Source of the DNA: Chloranthus sessilifolius | Lineage: Eukaryota > Streptophyta > Magnoliopsida > Chloranthales > Chloranthaceae | Length of the DNA: 64,000 bases | Direction of reading: 5' to 3' | Assembly: GCA_021018995.1 (NCBI GenBank) | Contig: CM037589.1 | Coordinates: 8,943,001 to 9,007,000, forward strand | Shown here: positions 10,726 to 22,128 of the stretch, in pieces | Layout: each line of letters starts with the position of its first letter | Position numbering within the stretch: position 1 is the stretch's first letter | Translations under genes and position numbers: made by a program | Notes under the pieces: model-generated | Told to the model about the DNA's origin: nothing | The model's input: only the letters and a program-made list of their open reading frames with translations | The model's database searches: none

Positions 10726-11916
10726 TTGGGATCGAATGAGTATGTCGTTCCGATAGGACCTAGAGGAGATAGAAGAGGTGGTGATAGCATAATGGAGCAG
10801 GTGTTGGAAGCTTTGGCTGCCAACATAGCTCAGCAGGCTGCTGCTTTGAATCAACAAGCAGCTAGACCACCTCACCAACCTGGCGGTTTTACCGAGTTTA
10901 GGAGAATGAGACCTCCTAATTTCTCAGGTCAAACAGACCCCATTGAGGCCGAGGGTTTGATAGAAGAGATGGAAAAGGTATTTGAAGTGCACCAGTGCAC
11001 TGATGTAGAGAAGGTGCGCTGGGCAACCTTCAAATTTGATGGGGAAGTGGGGCCTTGGTGGAAATCAGTATCGAGGCATCATGAGCAAGAGCTTCCCAAT
11101 GTCCCTTGGACATGGGTTGAATTCGTTGAAACCTTCAACGATAAATACTTTCCCAAGATTGTGAGACATCAGTGGGAAGTAAAATTTATCAAGTTGGAAC
11201 AAGGTGCTATGACGGTGCGAGAGTATAGTGCCAAGTTTGATAGGCTATCATGGTTTGCTCCGCAGCACGTAGCCACCGTGTCGATGCGAGCTCAGAAGTT
11301 TCAACTTGGCTTGAGGCCAAACATATAACGAGAAGTGGCCATATGGGCGTTTGAAACATATGCAACAGTTATGTCTAAAGCTCTCATTTCTGAGGAGAAA
11401 AACTAAAAACAGTTTGCTTGGAGAGATAAACAAAACAAAGAGAGGTTATTTCAGGGACAAGCTCAGGACCCTGAACAGAATAAGAGGGCTAGATTCTCCA
11501 GACCTCCCAGATACCATACTCACTCCCGACCAGCAATATCTTCAGGGCCGAGTTCATATCAGAGGCCAACAGTTCCTGTATCATCCAAACCATTCAGATT
11601 GTCCGGTTCTTCTATTAGTAGAGTTTCTGTCGCGCAGGGATCTTCTAGGGTCTCATCTTTCGCTTTGGCCCTGTCATGTGTAAAGTGTGGGAAGCCACAT
11701 AAGACAGAAGACTGCAGGAGAGATACAGGGGCATGCTTCAGATGTGGCAACATGGGTCACATGGTTAGGAACTGCCCTAAGGAGGGCAATGAGCGGGTTG
11801 GATCGGTATCCACTCAGAGATCCTCTCAACCTGTTGTTCAAGGTCGAGCATATGCCATTACAGCGACTGATTCTCTGACATCGAATGATATCATTCAAGA
11901 TATCATTACGCTTTAA
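10726..11916 (+). pseudogene. Gag of the Tekay-like element (two in-frame stops)
   Basis: A single frame runs from ATG 10726 to TAA 11914-11916, broken by TAA codons at 11326-11328 and 11404-11406. The N-terminal part is Gln/Ala-rich. The retrotransposon gag core follows, with PPNFSGQTDPIEAEGLIEE, WKSVSRHH and the YFPKIVRHQ to LRPNI block. The C-terminal part has a pre-knuckle CVKCGKPHKTEDC and a CCHC zinc knuckle CFRCGNMGHMVRNC. Gag packages the element RNA into cytoplasmic particles. The start is placed at the first ATG after the leader; an upstream start is possible. Both stops differ by one base from common sense codons, consistent with decay. Confidence 0.85.
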
Positions 11917-12070
11917 GAGTTAAATTATATCATTAATTTCAAATATTATTGAATGTGTTAGTAAATTTCAATATATAGGAAAATTAGTGACTACTGTATA
12001 TTAGATTATATGCATAACCGTATATATTTGATATATAAACTAAGGTACTCTTCCTATACATCAAGAGCAA
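11917..12070. other. AT-rich insert between gag and protease
   Basis: About 150 bases of AT-rich sequence with stops in every frame separate the gag frame (ending SNDIIQDIITL) from the protease frame, which resumes in another frame near 12089. Related elements usually read straight from one to the other. I infer a small insertion; no inverted ends or target duplication are clear. Confidence 0.5.
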
Positions 12071-12088
12071 GATATATGTAAGACTGAA

Positions 12089-12514
12089 GCGAGAGTACTG
12101 ATTGACCCTGGGTCTATGCATTCTTTTATTACGCCGCTGTTCTTAGCACGTATAGAAATTACGCCTGAGAAGTTAGATTTCGTTTTGGCAGTAACGATTC
12201 CTACGAGTAATTCAGTGAGAATAGACACAGTGAACAAGTCGGTGGTTATTAGAGTTGAAAATGAAGAAATTTGAGTAGACCTGATATTATTGAATATGGT
12301 AGGCTTCGATGTGATCTTGGAGATGGACTAGCTATCTGCTTACCATGCTAGCGTAGATTACCTACAGAAAATTATAGTCTTCCGCCCTCCCAAGAGGAAG
12401 TCATTTAGGTTTTTTGGAGTGAAGTTCAAAGTAGCGCCATTTGTATCAGCTATTCGAGCTGAGAAGATGATGAAGAATGGATGCAGTGAATATCTTGCGT
12501 ACTTGCAAGATCAC
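12089..12514 (+). pseudogene. Retropepsin of the Tekay-like element, truncated
   Basis: The frame reads ARVLIDPGSMHSFI, the aspartic protease active-site motif (D-P-G form common in this lineage). It continues through a flap-like region and a GFDVILEMD segment, where the usual W of DWLS has become a stop, and then SAYHASVDYL. It ends EYLAYLQDH exactly where the Athila-like LTR begins at 12515. A further stop interrupts VENEEI. The protease cleaves the gag-pol polyprotein. Reverse transcriptase should follow but is not found on the other side of the nested element. Confidence 0.8.
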
Positions 12515-12555
12515 TGATGTGAATTTTAATTGTGATATTTTACTCACAAGTGCAC

Positions 12556-14259
12556 TGATGAGTACTGAAAAATGAGGATATTTCACCCCTAAATACCTAT
12601 ATTTAGCTGTCCGATGAAGGCTATCTGATGAGATTGATTAGATTTGAAGTGTTTCAGGTAAATACAAGCCAAGTATAGAAAACAGTACAAGAATTCTGAA
12701 TATAAGGCCAAAACACTGCAATTTCGGGTAATCAAGAACTTGGTGCGACTTGCGGCTACATTTTGACCTTCAAGACGGCCGAATTACAACATGTTCAAAA
12801 CATGAAAGTTGTAGATCTTTTCGTCAGCTTTCCAACGGCATAAGAATCGTCTCAATCTGAGTTCGGGACAGAAAGTTATGGCCGAAATACTGAAGCAGTG
12901 TCTGAACCACAAGAAGTGCTGATTTTCACGGATTTCTGGGGGTCGATGCATCGACCCTACAGGTCGATTAATCGAGCCAGAAATTGAGTCTGACACGATT
13001 CTGACACTGAAAGTCTGATTTTTTGGAAACTTGGTCGGCTCGATGCATCGACAGCTATGGGTCGATTAATCGATCCTAAAAAGTCGGTTTAGGATACCTT
13101 TGCGCGACGGGTTCTATTTAAAGACTCAAACACTTCGGGAAAAAGGGGATTATGATTAGAGATCTTTTTCAACATTAGAATTACGTAGGAATTAAATTTA
13201 GGAGAGAGTTTTAGTTTTTAGTGTTCTTAGTTTTTAGCCATTGTTTTTCATAATTAGACATAGAAATAGAGAAATTTTATTATTCTTTTTGAGAGCTTTG
13301 TTCTTTAATTTTTCAGTATTCAGTTCATAAATTTTGTTCAAAGTTTATTTCTGCATTTATTTCGTTTCTGAAGATTATCATCCGTGTGGATCAACGTAAT
13401 TTATTTGAAGTTTGAGGTAATTTTAATTAATGTTATTTTCCCGTCTTTATTTATTTATGTCATTTACTTCTAAATTTATAGAGAGGATGTATTTTAATAA
13501 TATAAATTTAGGATTAAAATATGAGATTTTAATTTTATGGTTGTTGTGCTATCATTAATGGATGAAATCATCGTCATGGGATCTCGGATCTGCATAATTT
13601 TACCAATCATTGTTATGGTCTTTTGCTTATCGCGTGGATCTAATTACGATTATGTTACGGGATGAGTCTTGCCCTCGGATCTTGGTTACGTAATGGTAAT
13701 TTTATCTTAAATATCCCTAATGAATAAAGTGAGCCATGCCCTTGATTTCAGATTTGTAAGTGGTATTCTTGTTGGAATTTTCACCCACTTTGGGGATGGT
13801 TTTATTTGAACACGAGATCATGTGTGTCTAGTGCCCTTGATCCCAGGATCTATAATATGAAAATCATCTGTCTCGATTGCGAGGGATGCAACGTGGAACC
13901 TATTAGGGTGTTGACCATTGATCTTCCATAAAAGATGTTTGTTACCAATGAAATATCTCATAAGTTATTCCTTAGATTTATATTATAGGATTAAACGGAC
14001 CAAAGATGGGATTTTATATCTTCATCTTCTTTTTATTAATTATCAATTGAATTTTAGTTTGTAGTCATTAATTATCATCAACCGCTTAAATCATAAAATT
14101 GGTAGAATACTGTTAGATCTTAATAGATTTCTATAATTGCTTGTCTCTTTTAGATAGTTCAAAATTAATCCTCGTGGGAACGATCTCGTACTCCGCACCC
14201 ACTATATACAAACCGATTCGTGCACTTGCGAGTAAAACATACATTAAAATATCACATCA
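12556..14259 (+). mobile_element. Inverted solo LTR of the Athila-like family
   Basis: This 1704-bp LTR starts TGATGAG and ends CACATCA. It is the reverse complement in type of the LTRs at 14265-16121 and 23051-24817. The perfect 5-bp duplication TGCAC on both sides shows a genuine insertion followed by LTR-LTR recombination that removed the interior. Because its neighbour is the same family in opposite orientation, 12556-16121 forms a large imperfect inverted repeat centred near 14260. It contains two palindrome pairs of the TCGATGCATCGA / TCGATTAATCGA type. Confidence 0.9.
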
Positions 14260-15423
14260 TGCACGAATCGGATTGTATATAATGGGTGCGGAGTACGAGA
14301 TCGTTCCCACGAGGACTAATTTTGAAAGATCTAAAAAGACAAGCAATTCTAGAAATCTACTAAGATCTAACAGTATTCTACCAGTCTTATGATTTAAATG
14401 GTTTGATGAGATGGTAATTACTGACTACAAACTAAAATTTAATTGATAATTCAAAAATAAAGATAAAGATGAAGATACTAAATCCTCCCATCTTTGGTCT
14501 GTTCTTCCCATAATACAAATCTAAGGATTAAGCTATGAGATATGTCATTGAAAACAAACATCTTTTATGGAAGATAAATGGTCAAAAACCCTGATAGGTT
14601 CCACGTTGCATCCCTGCAATCAGGACTTAGATGATTTTCATATATAGATCTGAGATCAAGGGCATGGCTCGGCACACTTGATCTCAGGTTCAAATAAAAA
14701 TCATCCCCAAAGTGGGTAAAAATTTCAATAATAATACCACCATAGATCTGAAATCAAGGGCATGGCTCGGCACACTCGATTTCAGGTTAGGGAGTAATTA
14801 AGATAAAATTACCATTACAGATCCAAGATCCAGGGCATGGCTCGGCACACTCGATCCCGGATCATAATCGTAATTAGATCCACATGATGAAAGCAAAAAG
14901 ACCATATAACAATGATTGGATAAAATTACCGTCACTGATCTAAGATCCCGGGCATGGCTCGTCACACACGATCCCGGTTAGTGGCAGGGATTTCATCCGT
15001 TCTTGATAGCACAACAACCATAAAATAAGATCTCATATTTTAATCATAAATTTATATTATTAAAAGTACATCCCTCGGATGGGAATCATTAGATCCCCAT
15101 CCTTATGAATTTAGCCACACATATTGCAATTAAATGACATAAATAAATAAGGAAGAGAAAATAACATTAATTTAATGAATTAAAAATACCTCAACATCAA
15201 AAGAAATTTCTTTGATCCAAAAGTACGATGGTCTTTAGAAACGAGAATAATGCAGGAATAAACTTCAGCAAAAATATAATAAACTGGAGAAATGAGTACT
15301 GAAAATTAAAGGAACAAAACTCTCAAAAAGGAATAAATAAAAACTCCCTATTTCTATGTCTAACTATGAAAAAGAAAAGTAAAAAACTAAAACTCTAATC
15401 TCCTATCTCCCTAATTTCTCATT

Positions 15424-15719
15424 CTCCCTCGAAGTGTTTGAGTCTCTTTAAATAGATTCCCGGTCGCCAATTTAGGGTTGATTAATCGACCCAATTGGGT
15501 CGATGCATCGACCCTACAAAAGCGGCTCAAAATCAGCTTTAAAGTAGTCAATTCCGTGTCAGACTCTCCTTCTCCCTCGAAGTGTTTGAGTCGCTTTAAA
15601 TAGATTCCCGGTCGCCAATTTAGAGTTGATTAATCGACCCTATTGGGTCGATGCATCGACCCTACAAAAGCGGCTCAAAATCAGCTTTAAAGTAGTCAAT
15701 TCCGTGTCAGACTCTACTT
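15424..15719. repeat. 148-bp tandem duplication within the Athila-like LTR
   Basis: The block beginning CTCCCTCGAAGTGTTTGAGT is present twice, at 15424 and 15572, with only a few differences. It includes the paired palindromes TTGATTAATCGA and TCGATGCATCGA. The right LTR (near 24250-24430) has a single copy, so the duplication arose in this LTR after insertion or was lost from the other. Confidence 0.85.
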
Positions 15720-16121
15720 CTCCTCGATTAATCGTCCCCCAGAAATCCGTGAATTTTAGCACACTTTTTGTATCAGACACTGCTTCGGTATTTCAGCCAT
15801 AACTTTCTGTCCCGAACTCGGATAGAGGTGATTCTTACGCCGTTAGAAAGCGGACGAAACGATCTACAATGTTTGTGTTTTGACAATTTCATAATTCGGC
15901 CATCTTGAAGGTCCAAATTTAGCCACAAGTCGCACCAAGTTCTCGATGACCCAAAGTTACAGTGTTTTGACATTATTTTCAGAAATCTTGGGCTGTTTTC
16001 CACACTTGACTTGTATTTACCTGAAACACTTCAAATCTAATAATTCTCATCAGATAGCCTTCATCGGATAGCTAAATATAGGTATTTAGGGTTAAATATC
16101 ATCATATTTCAGTACTCATCA

Positions 16122-17300
16122 TAGTTAACGTGGCTTATAAAAAAAAAATAAAGGTAAATTTTTCAATAGGCTCAAAGGGGTACTAGAAGGATAAATTTAT
16201 ATAAGGTGAGATATTTTAAGCACAAACGAGCCAAAGATGGTCTTCAATCATATCCTTAAAAGATGGTAACCTTGCCTATTTGTCTTGAGTAGATATACAG
16301 TACATTCTAACATAATGATATGAATTTGATTTCATGCAAAGTCACAAGCCAAAGTAAAGTGTATGAGATCATCCAAAATAATTTATATTCAAAGAAAACT
16401 CCGAGTTTATGTATTCACTCATCAATGACGAGAAATTAGCTCTAAAGCTCACTGGGTTTAGTCTCCACTAAGAACCTAAGATTCAACATTCAAAACAGTT
16501 CATCGATTTCTAAGTCTTAGCTTGGTATAAGTGTAAAAATTCTAAGCATGAAAATCAAAATTATCCACAAAATATCACATTAAGCTTCATCATCTTAGAT
16601 ACAAGTAATCAGAATATGTCATCAGTATTCTCAAAATTAAATTCACATGCATCATCAACTAAAGTTTGAAAACAATCGTAAAATAATGTGCATGATGACT
16701 TCAAAGATAAAATTATTATTATTATTTTTTTTTTTCAATTTTTTTTTTTGTACTGTCGATTAATCGACTCAAAGGAGTCGATCGATCGAGAGTGGTAGGT
16801 CGATCAATCGACTCCTTTGAGTCGATTGATCGAGAAAAAGCTAAATTTTTTTTTTTTTTTAGAAAAATAAGTGACGCAAAATAGATAATCATACCCCCAA
16901 ACCTAAAGATGGCAATGTCCGCATTGACTGAAAGAAGTAGCGCACCCCCAAACCTGTTTGAAAAAGTACCTCAACACAAAGATCAGGTGCAGAGAATATG
17001 TGTATCAAATTGGAACATGACCAAAAATTTATTGAAGGGAATATGGTTACACTATTTTAGGGAATTAAAAAAAAAATAACCTAAACGAAAAAAATAAAAT
17101 GCTAGAAATAAACATGAGAAAAAAAATAAAACCTAAATCCTAAACGAAACCAAACGAAAACTACACAATTGGGTTGCCTCCAAATGAGCGCTAGTTTAAA
17201 GTCGATAGCTCGACCTTGTGAATTCCTCAATCAGGGTGAGCAATTGGATCACTCAAAGGAAGAGTGTCAGAGAATGCAATTGCATTCTCAAGGAACGGTT
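16122..17300. other. 3' untranslated region of the Athila-like element
   Basis: Non-coding sequence between the end of integrase and the 3' LTR (minus-strand sense). On the minus strand it contains purine-rich words (GGTTTGGGGGTG near 16950 and GGTTTGGGGGTATG near 16900) that resemble polypurine tracts but are not directly next to the LTR. I could not identify a tract immediately at the LTR border. Confidence 0.5.
16755..16838. repeat. Four 14-bp palindromes at exact 22-bp spacing
   Basis: The sequence reads GTCGATTAATCGAC, then GTCGATCGATCGAG, GTCGATCAATCGAC and GTCGATTGATCGAG, each separated by 8 bases. The spacers alternate between TCAAAGGA-type and AGTGGTAG, and one spacer is the reverse complement of another. 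It lies in the non-coding 3' part of the Athila-like element, outside its LTRs. Confidence 0.9.
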
Positions 17301-18662
17301 TCAATCATTGACCGTTAACTCGAAAAACATTCCCGTGTTTCGGGTTGATAATATCAACTGCCCAATTGGGGAGTATGCGAGAGATTTTGAAAGGCCACTC
17401 CAACGGGTTTTTAGTTTCCCCAGAAATAGATGAAGTCGGGAATTATAAAGTAGAACCTGTTGACCAACAACGAAAGATTTTCGTAGAATAGAGTGATCAT
17501 GAACCCGTTTCATACGGTCCTTGTACGATTTAGCACAGTCATAGGCATCAACACAGATTTCTTCTAATTCATTTATTTGGAAACCCATTTGGGCACTAGA
17601 TTGCAAGAGATCAAAATTTAATGACTTAATGGCCCAAAATGCTCGATGTTCCAGCTCAACCGGGAGGTGACATCCTTTACCAAAGACCAACCGATACGGC
17701 GACATGCTAATCGGAGTTTTAAACGTCGTTCGATACGCCCATAGAGCGTCATTCAACTTTAGCGACCGGTCTTTACGATTCGGATGAATTGTCTTTTCTA
17801 AAATCCGCTTAAGTTCCCGATTAGAGACTTCAACTGGGCCACTTGTCTGAGGATGGTATGACATAGCGACTTTGTGCGTGACACCATATTTCTTCATTAA
17901 TTGGGTGAACACTTTATTATAAAAGTGCTTTCCACCATCGCTGATTATCACCTTTGGAATGCCAAAACGAGAAAATACTTGATCCTTGAGAAATTTGATC
18001 ACTACTCTGTGATCATTCGATTTACACGCCACAGCCTCTACCCATTTTGAGACATAATCAACACCGACAAGAATGAACGTATTTCCAAACGAATTCGGGA
18101 AAGGACCCATAAAATCGATCCCCCAAACATCAAATAATTCAACTTCTAAAATTGGATTGAGCGGCATCATGTTGCGCTTTGAGATTCGGCCCAGCATTTG
18201 ACAGTCGTGACAAGATTTGCAATGTTGATGACAATCCTTAAAGATCGTCGGCCAGTAAAAACCACTTTGGAAGATCTTTGCAGTAGTCTTTTTGGAACTA
18301 AAGTGACCTCCACAAGGCAACTCATGACAGAACAAGATGATTCGTGGTTGCTGAGATTCAGGAATACATCTTCGTATGATTTGATCAGGACAATATTTGA
18401 ATAAGTACGGATCTTTGAAAAAATAGTATTTCACCCGAGCTAAGAAAATGGATTTCTCATTCTTCGACCAATGGTGAGGTAATTTCTCGGTGACTAGATA
18501 ATTGACAAGATCCGCATACCAAGGTGGACAATCAATCATGAACAACTGTTCATCCGGGAAGTGCTCCAAGATCGGAACAGGCTCGTCAGATCTCTCAATA
18601 ATTATTCGTGACAAGTGATTTGCCACCACATTTTCTGAGCCTTTCTTGTCCTTGATCTCCAA
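17301..18662 (-). pseudogene. Integrase of the Athila-like element
   Basis: On the minus strand, one open frame continues the pol frame of 18672-19274. It gives the RNase H tail ([11 protein letters not shown]), an HHCC zinc-binding domain (H-x-E-L-P-C-G-G-H then CKSCHDCQ) and the integrase core. The DDE residues are visible as [14 protein letters not shown] and the Glu in [18 protein letters not shown]-type motif, DALWAYRT and [14 protein letters not shown] follow. The C-terminal end leaves the expected frame around RWSG, suggesting a small indel before the stop. Integrase inserts the cDNA into the genome. The core looks catalytically intact, unlike the reverse transcriptase. Confidence 0.9.
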
Positions 18663-18671
18663 ATCGAACTC

Positions 18672-19485
18672 TTATAGCAACAAGATCCATCTAATTAAAC
18701 GTGCCTTAGCGTCTTTCTTAGCGAACAGATAATGCAGAGCAGCATGATCTGTGAATACCACGATTTTAGATCCTAATAAATAGGATCGAAATTTATCCAA
18801 CACGAAAACTACTGCCAAAAGTTCCTTTTCAGTGGTCGAGTAGTTCAACTGGGCATCGTTGAGAGTACGACTCGCATAGTAGATTACATGCGGTAATTTT
18901 TTTATTCGTTGCCCCAGAACAGCTCCAATTGCATAATCAGAGACGTCGCACATTATTTCGAATGGGAAGTCCCAGTTTGGAGATTGAATTATTGGAGCTT
19001 TTATCAATTCGGCCTTAATGGTTTCAAAGGCTCGCAAACATTCATCATCAAAAACGAACGGGGCATCCTTGGAAAGTAAACTGCATAGCGGTCGCGCTAT
19101 CTTGCTGAAATCTTTAATAAAACGCCGATAAAAATCGGCGTGTCCGAGAAAAGATCTGATTTCTTTCACTGTCCTAGGTGGTGGTAGATTGGCAATTAAA
19201 TCAACTTTGGCCTTGTCGACCTCGATACCCTGAGACGATATGATATGTCCCAAAACAATGCCATCTTTAACCATGAACTGACATTTTTCTCAGTTAAGAA
19301 CAAGGTTCTTCTCTTGGCATCGTTCAAGCACTAGTGACAAATGATTCAAATAGTCAGCAAAACTGTTTCCATGGATCGAGAAGTCGTCCATGAAGACCTC
19401 GAGGAATCGCTCGACTATATCCGAAAAAATACTCAGCATACATCTTTGGAATGTAGCTGGTGCATTACAAAGCCCAGACGTGGTG
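18672..19485 (-). pseudogene. Partial reverse transcriptase and RNase H of the Athila-like element
   Basis: The minus strand picks up at GLCNAPATFQRCM and carries the catalytic FMDDFS motif, then LNHLSLVLERCQ. A stop (TGA in the position of Trp before EKCQF) interrupts near 19290. The open frame 19274-18672 has [16 protein letters not shown], the [15 protein letters not shown] connection and the RNase H region ([40 protein letters not shown]). The finger and first-Asp part of the reverse transcriptase is missing: protease-side sequence joins directly to GLCNAPATFQ at about 19490. This is an internal deletion that abolishes polymerase activity. Confidence 0.9.
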
Positions 19486-20533
19486 TGGAGTCCAACATGT
19501 GATTCACTTCTTGGATCAGTTGATCCACATCAAAATTCTCTCCGAAATGCGCAAGATAAGCTGCTAAAGGATCTTCAGCTTCGGATGCACGAAATATGTC
19601 TTCAACGATTTCATCGAGTATGCATGCTTGTGCATGTTCATCATCCTCCATGGGCTGCTTGGCAATTTTAAAAATATTAAGTTCCACTGTCATATTCCCA
19701 AATGACAGATTCATGATCCCATTTCGACAATTGATCAGCGCATTGGAGGTTGCTAGAAAAGGTCTTCCTAGAATCACTGGAATGTTATTCTTCAAATTTG
19801 ATGCCGGTTCAGTGTCCAAAATAACAAAATCCACAGGAAAGTAGAAAGAATCCACCTTGATGAGGACATCTTCCACAATTTCTGAGGATCTTCTGGCGAT
19901 CATAAGAAGGGTCATCGCAGTGGCCTTAAGTTCTCCCAACTCGAGCTCCTTGTACACAGAATAAGGCAACAAGTTGACACTTGCTCCTAAATCTAAAAGG
20001 GCCTGATCAATACGGTTATCGCCGATGATGATCGAGATTGTAGGACAACCTGGGTCCTTGTATTTGATCGGGAGCTTTGCTTATAACACTGAACTAACTT
20101 GCTCGGCTAAGAAAGCCTTTTTCGGAATATTTGTCTTTCTTTTAATTGTGACCAATTCTTTCAAAAATTTAGCATAAGCCGGCACTTGGCGGATGGCATC
20201 TAGGAAAGGAATATTAATTTTTAATTGCTTGAAAATCTCATTTATTCCTTCCTCATCGCAATTTTTCAGTAGTGCCATCAATCTTTGCGGGTACGGTGCT
20301 TTAGGAACAAAACTTCTCTTCTGTTCACTCTTTTCTTCTGATGTTTCTTTTGCTTGTACTTTATCATCAATTTCTTCTTTCTTCTCAGATTTCTTCTCTC
20401 CATCAGACTTTTCCTCCTCCTCTGAAAATACTATTTTGTTATCGACCTGCTTTCCAGATCTCAATGTTGTGATCGCCCGAATTTGTTGTTGATCATCCTC
20501 CTGTGTTGAAGTTGATGTTTGTTCAATAACCAT
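19486..20533 (-). pseudogene. Gag-protease linker and retropepsin of the Athila-like element
   Basis: On the minus strand the frame begins with an acidic Lys/Glu-rich stretch and continues into INEIFKQLKINIPFLDAI, VPAYAKFLKELVT and KKAFLAEQVSSVL, a block typical of Athila/Calypso polyproteins. After an in-frame stop near 20081 the same frame resumes with LLDLGASVNLLPYSVY (the aspartic protease active site in the D-L-G-A form of this lineage). It then carries VDFVILDTEP, IPVILGRPFLATSNALI and GNMTVELNIF. It ends at the deletion junction near 19490. The protease matures the polyprotein. Confidence 0.85.
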
Positions 20534-22128
20534 TTAGCCCCTTGGGTTAGGAACTGGTTGGCTCGGAAACAATCCTTTTTTTCTTTCACAGAGAAAAGTG
20601 GCCAATTGCCCAATTTGGGTCTCTATTTTAGAGATTGAGGATGTGTGAGAATGAATGAGTTTCATCAGGTCCTCAGCAGAAGGAGTTTGTGTATGAGGAC
20701 GTTGGGCAGTATTTCCCTGTGGAATGTTAAATCCAGGTGGTGGAAATATTGGCACAAAATTTTGTTGTGGTTAGTTTTGATAACCTCCCATTGGTTGTGC
20801 AAACTGAAAATTCTGGTTCATTTGCCTTGGCTACCCAACCTGATTCTGATTGTATTGAAATTGATTCGGGTTATTGAACCCTTGCTGCTGAAATTGCCCT
20901 TGACCGTAGTTCTGTTGCGGTCCTTGGTTGAAATTTTGTTGGGGATAAAAGTTCGTCCCCTGCTTCCTGGGCTGTATTCTTTGATTCTCTTGTTTCCATG
21001 AGAAATTTGGGTGGTTTCTCCAGCTATTTGGATTATTCTCATTGAAAACGTTTCCTTGATTCTGCCCATAATTATTCACAACATTTAGCTGTTCAGATGT
21101 GTCTTCATGATAGTTCTGCATTGAAGGATAATCATCTGCCATATGCATTGGACTTGCACAAATTGAACATGACTTAGGTTGTGTATTTACCATATGCACA
21201 TTCTTCTTTAATTTTAATTCCTCCACTTGCTGAGTGAGGAAATCAAATTCGGGGAATCCTTTACTACGTATAGTCCTCCTTTCTTGGTTGAACTCCCGGC
21301 TTGATCACGGGCTTTGACTGGTTGTTCCCGAGTCTTTGTGAAATCCCAGTGCTAAGAATCCTCAGCAAGCTTTTCTAGGAAAGCATAAGATTCAGTTTCC
21401 TTAAGACTCAGGAATCCTCCACCATTCATTGACTCCACCAGATGTCTATTTGGTTGACTCTGTCCATTGTAGAAACACTGAACCAGTCTCCACTTTGAGT
21501 ATCCATGGTGTGGACATTTGAGTAAGAGATCCATGAATCTATCCCAAGCTTCATATAATCTCTCATCTTCCTCTTGCGTGAAATCCGTGATTTCACGTCT
21601 AAGGACATTAGTCTTCGCCATAGGGAAGAACTTTAACAGAAACTTTTTGACCATCTGATCCCAGGTGGTTATGGATCCCGATGGTAGAGAGTTTAACCAG
21701 GCTTTTGCTTTATCCTTTATAGAGAAAGGAAAGCGTGCAGCAGATTCTTCATTGAAATTTTGGTAAACAGATGAGCAGACTTCGACGAAGTCTTTGACGT
21801 GCTGGTATGGATCTTCTCTCTCCATGCCATGAAAGATTGGAAGGATTTGGATGACATTTGTATGAATTTCAAACCGGCCACCAGGTGTGGCGGGGTATAC
21901 AATGCATGATGGGGTATTTGTAGTGATCGGAGAGAACAGTTCTCTCAATGTTGGTTCTTCCTCTTGTTCAAGTTGCCCATTCATGTTGTCAGTCATACTG
22001 ACTTCAGTGGATGATTCCCTTGAAAATTTCAGCCTTGATCTAGCGTCCTTACGATTTGACCAGCAAGCACGTTCGATCTCTGAATTTAAAGGCTCTAAAG
22101 TTCTTTCTTTAGAAGACCTAGTGTGCAT
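20534..22128 (-). pseudogene. Gag of the Athila-like element
   Basis: The first open part (22128 to 21352, minus strand) starts MHTRSSKERTLEP and has the gag core PIFHGMEREDPYQHVKDF, RFPFSIKDKAKAWLNSLP, FLLKFFP and LYEAWDRFMDLLLKCPHHG. A short frameshifted gap follows. The next part (21226-20831) has a degenerate zinc knuckle (CSICASPMHMADD, last Cys lost) and an Asn/Gln-rich tail. The stretch 20755-20534 carries an SSISKIETQIGQLA coiled segment. At least one frameshift and several stops break the frame. Gag forms the particle. The Met at 22128 fits well after the leader. Confidence 0.85.

Larger units (their letters stand above)
12515..16121 (-). repeat. Athila-like 3' LTR, interrupted by a solo LTR
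   Basis: The first 41 bases (12515-12555, TGATGTGAATTTTAATTG...) and 14265-16121 together match the right LTR at 23051-24817. The gap is filled by the inverted solo LTR at 12556-14259. Positions 12551-12555 and 14260-14264 are both TGCAC, the duplicated target. On the minus strand this is the downstream (3') LTR. Relative to the other LTR it carries an extra 148-bp tandem duplication at 15424-15719. Confidence 0.9.

Noticed and set aside
20645-21001. Plus-strand frames within the Athila-like gag
   Set aside because: They are shadows of the minus-strand gag, with no family resemblance of their own.
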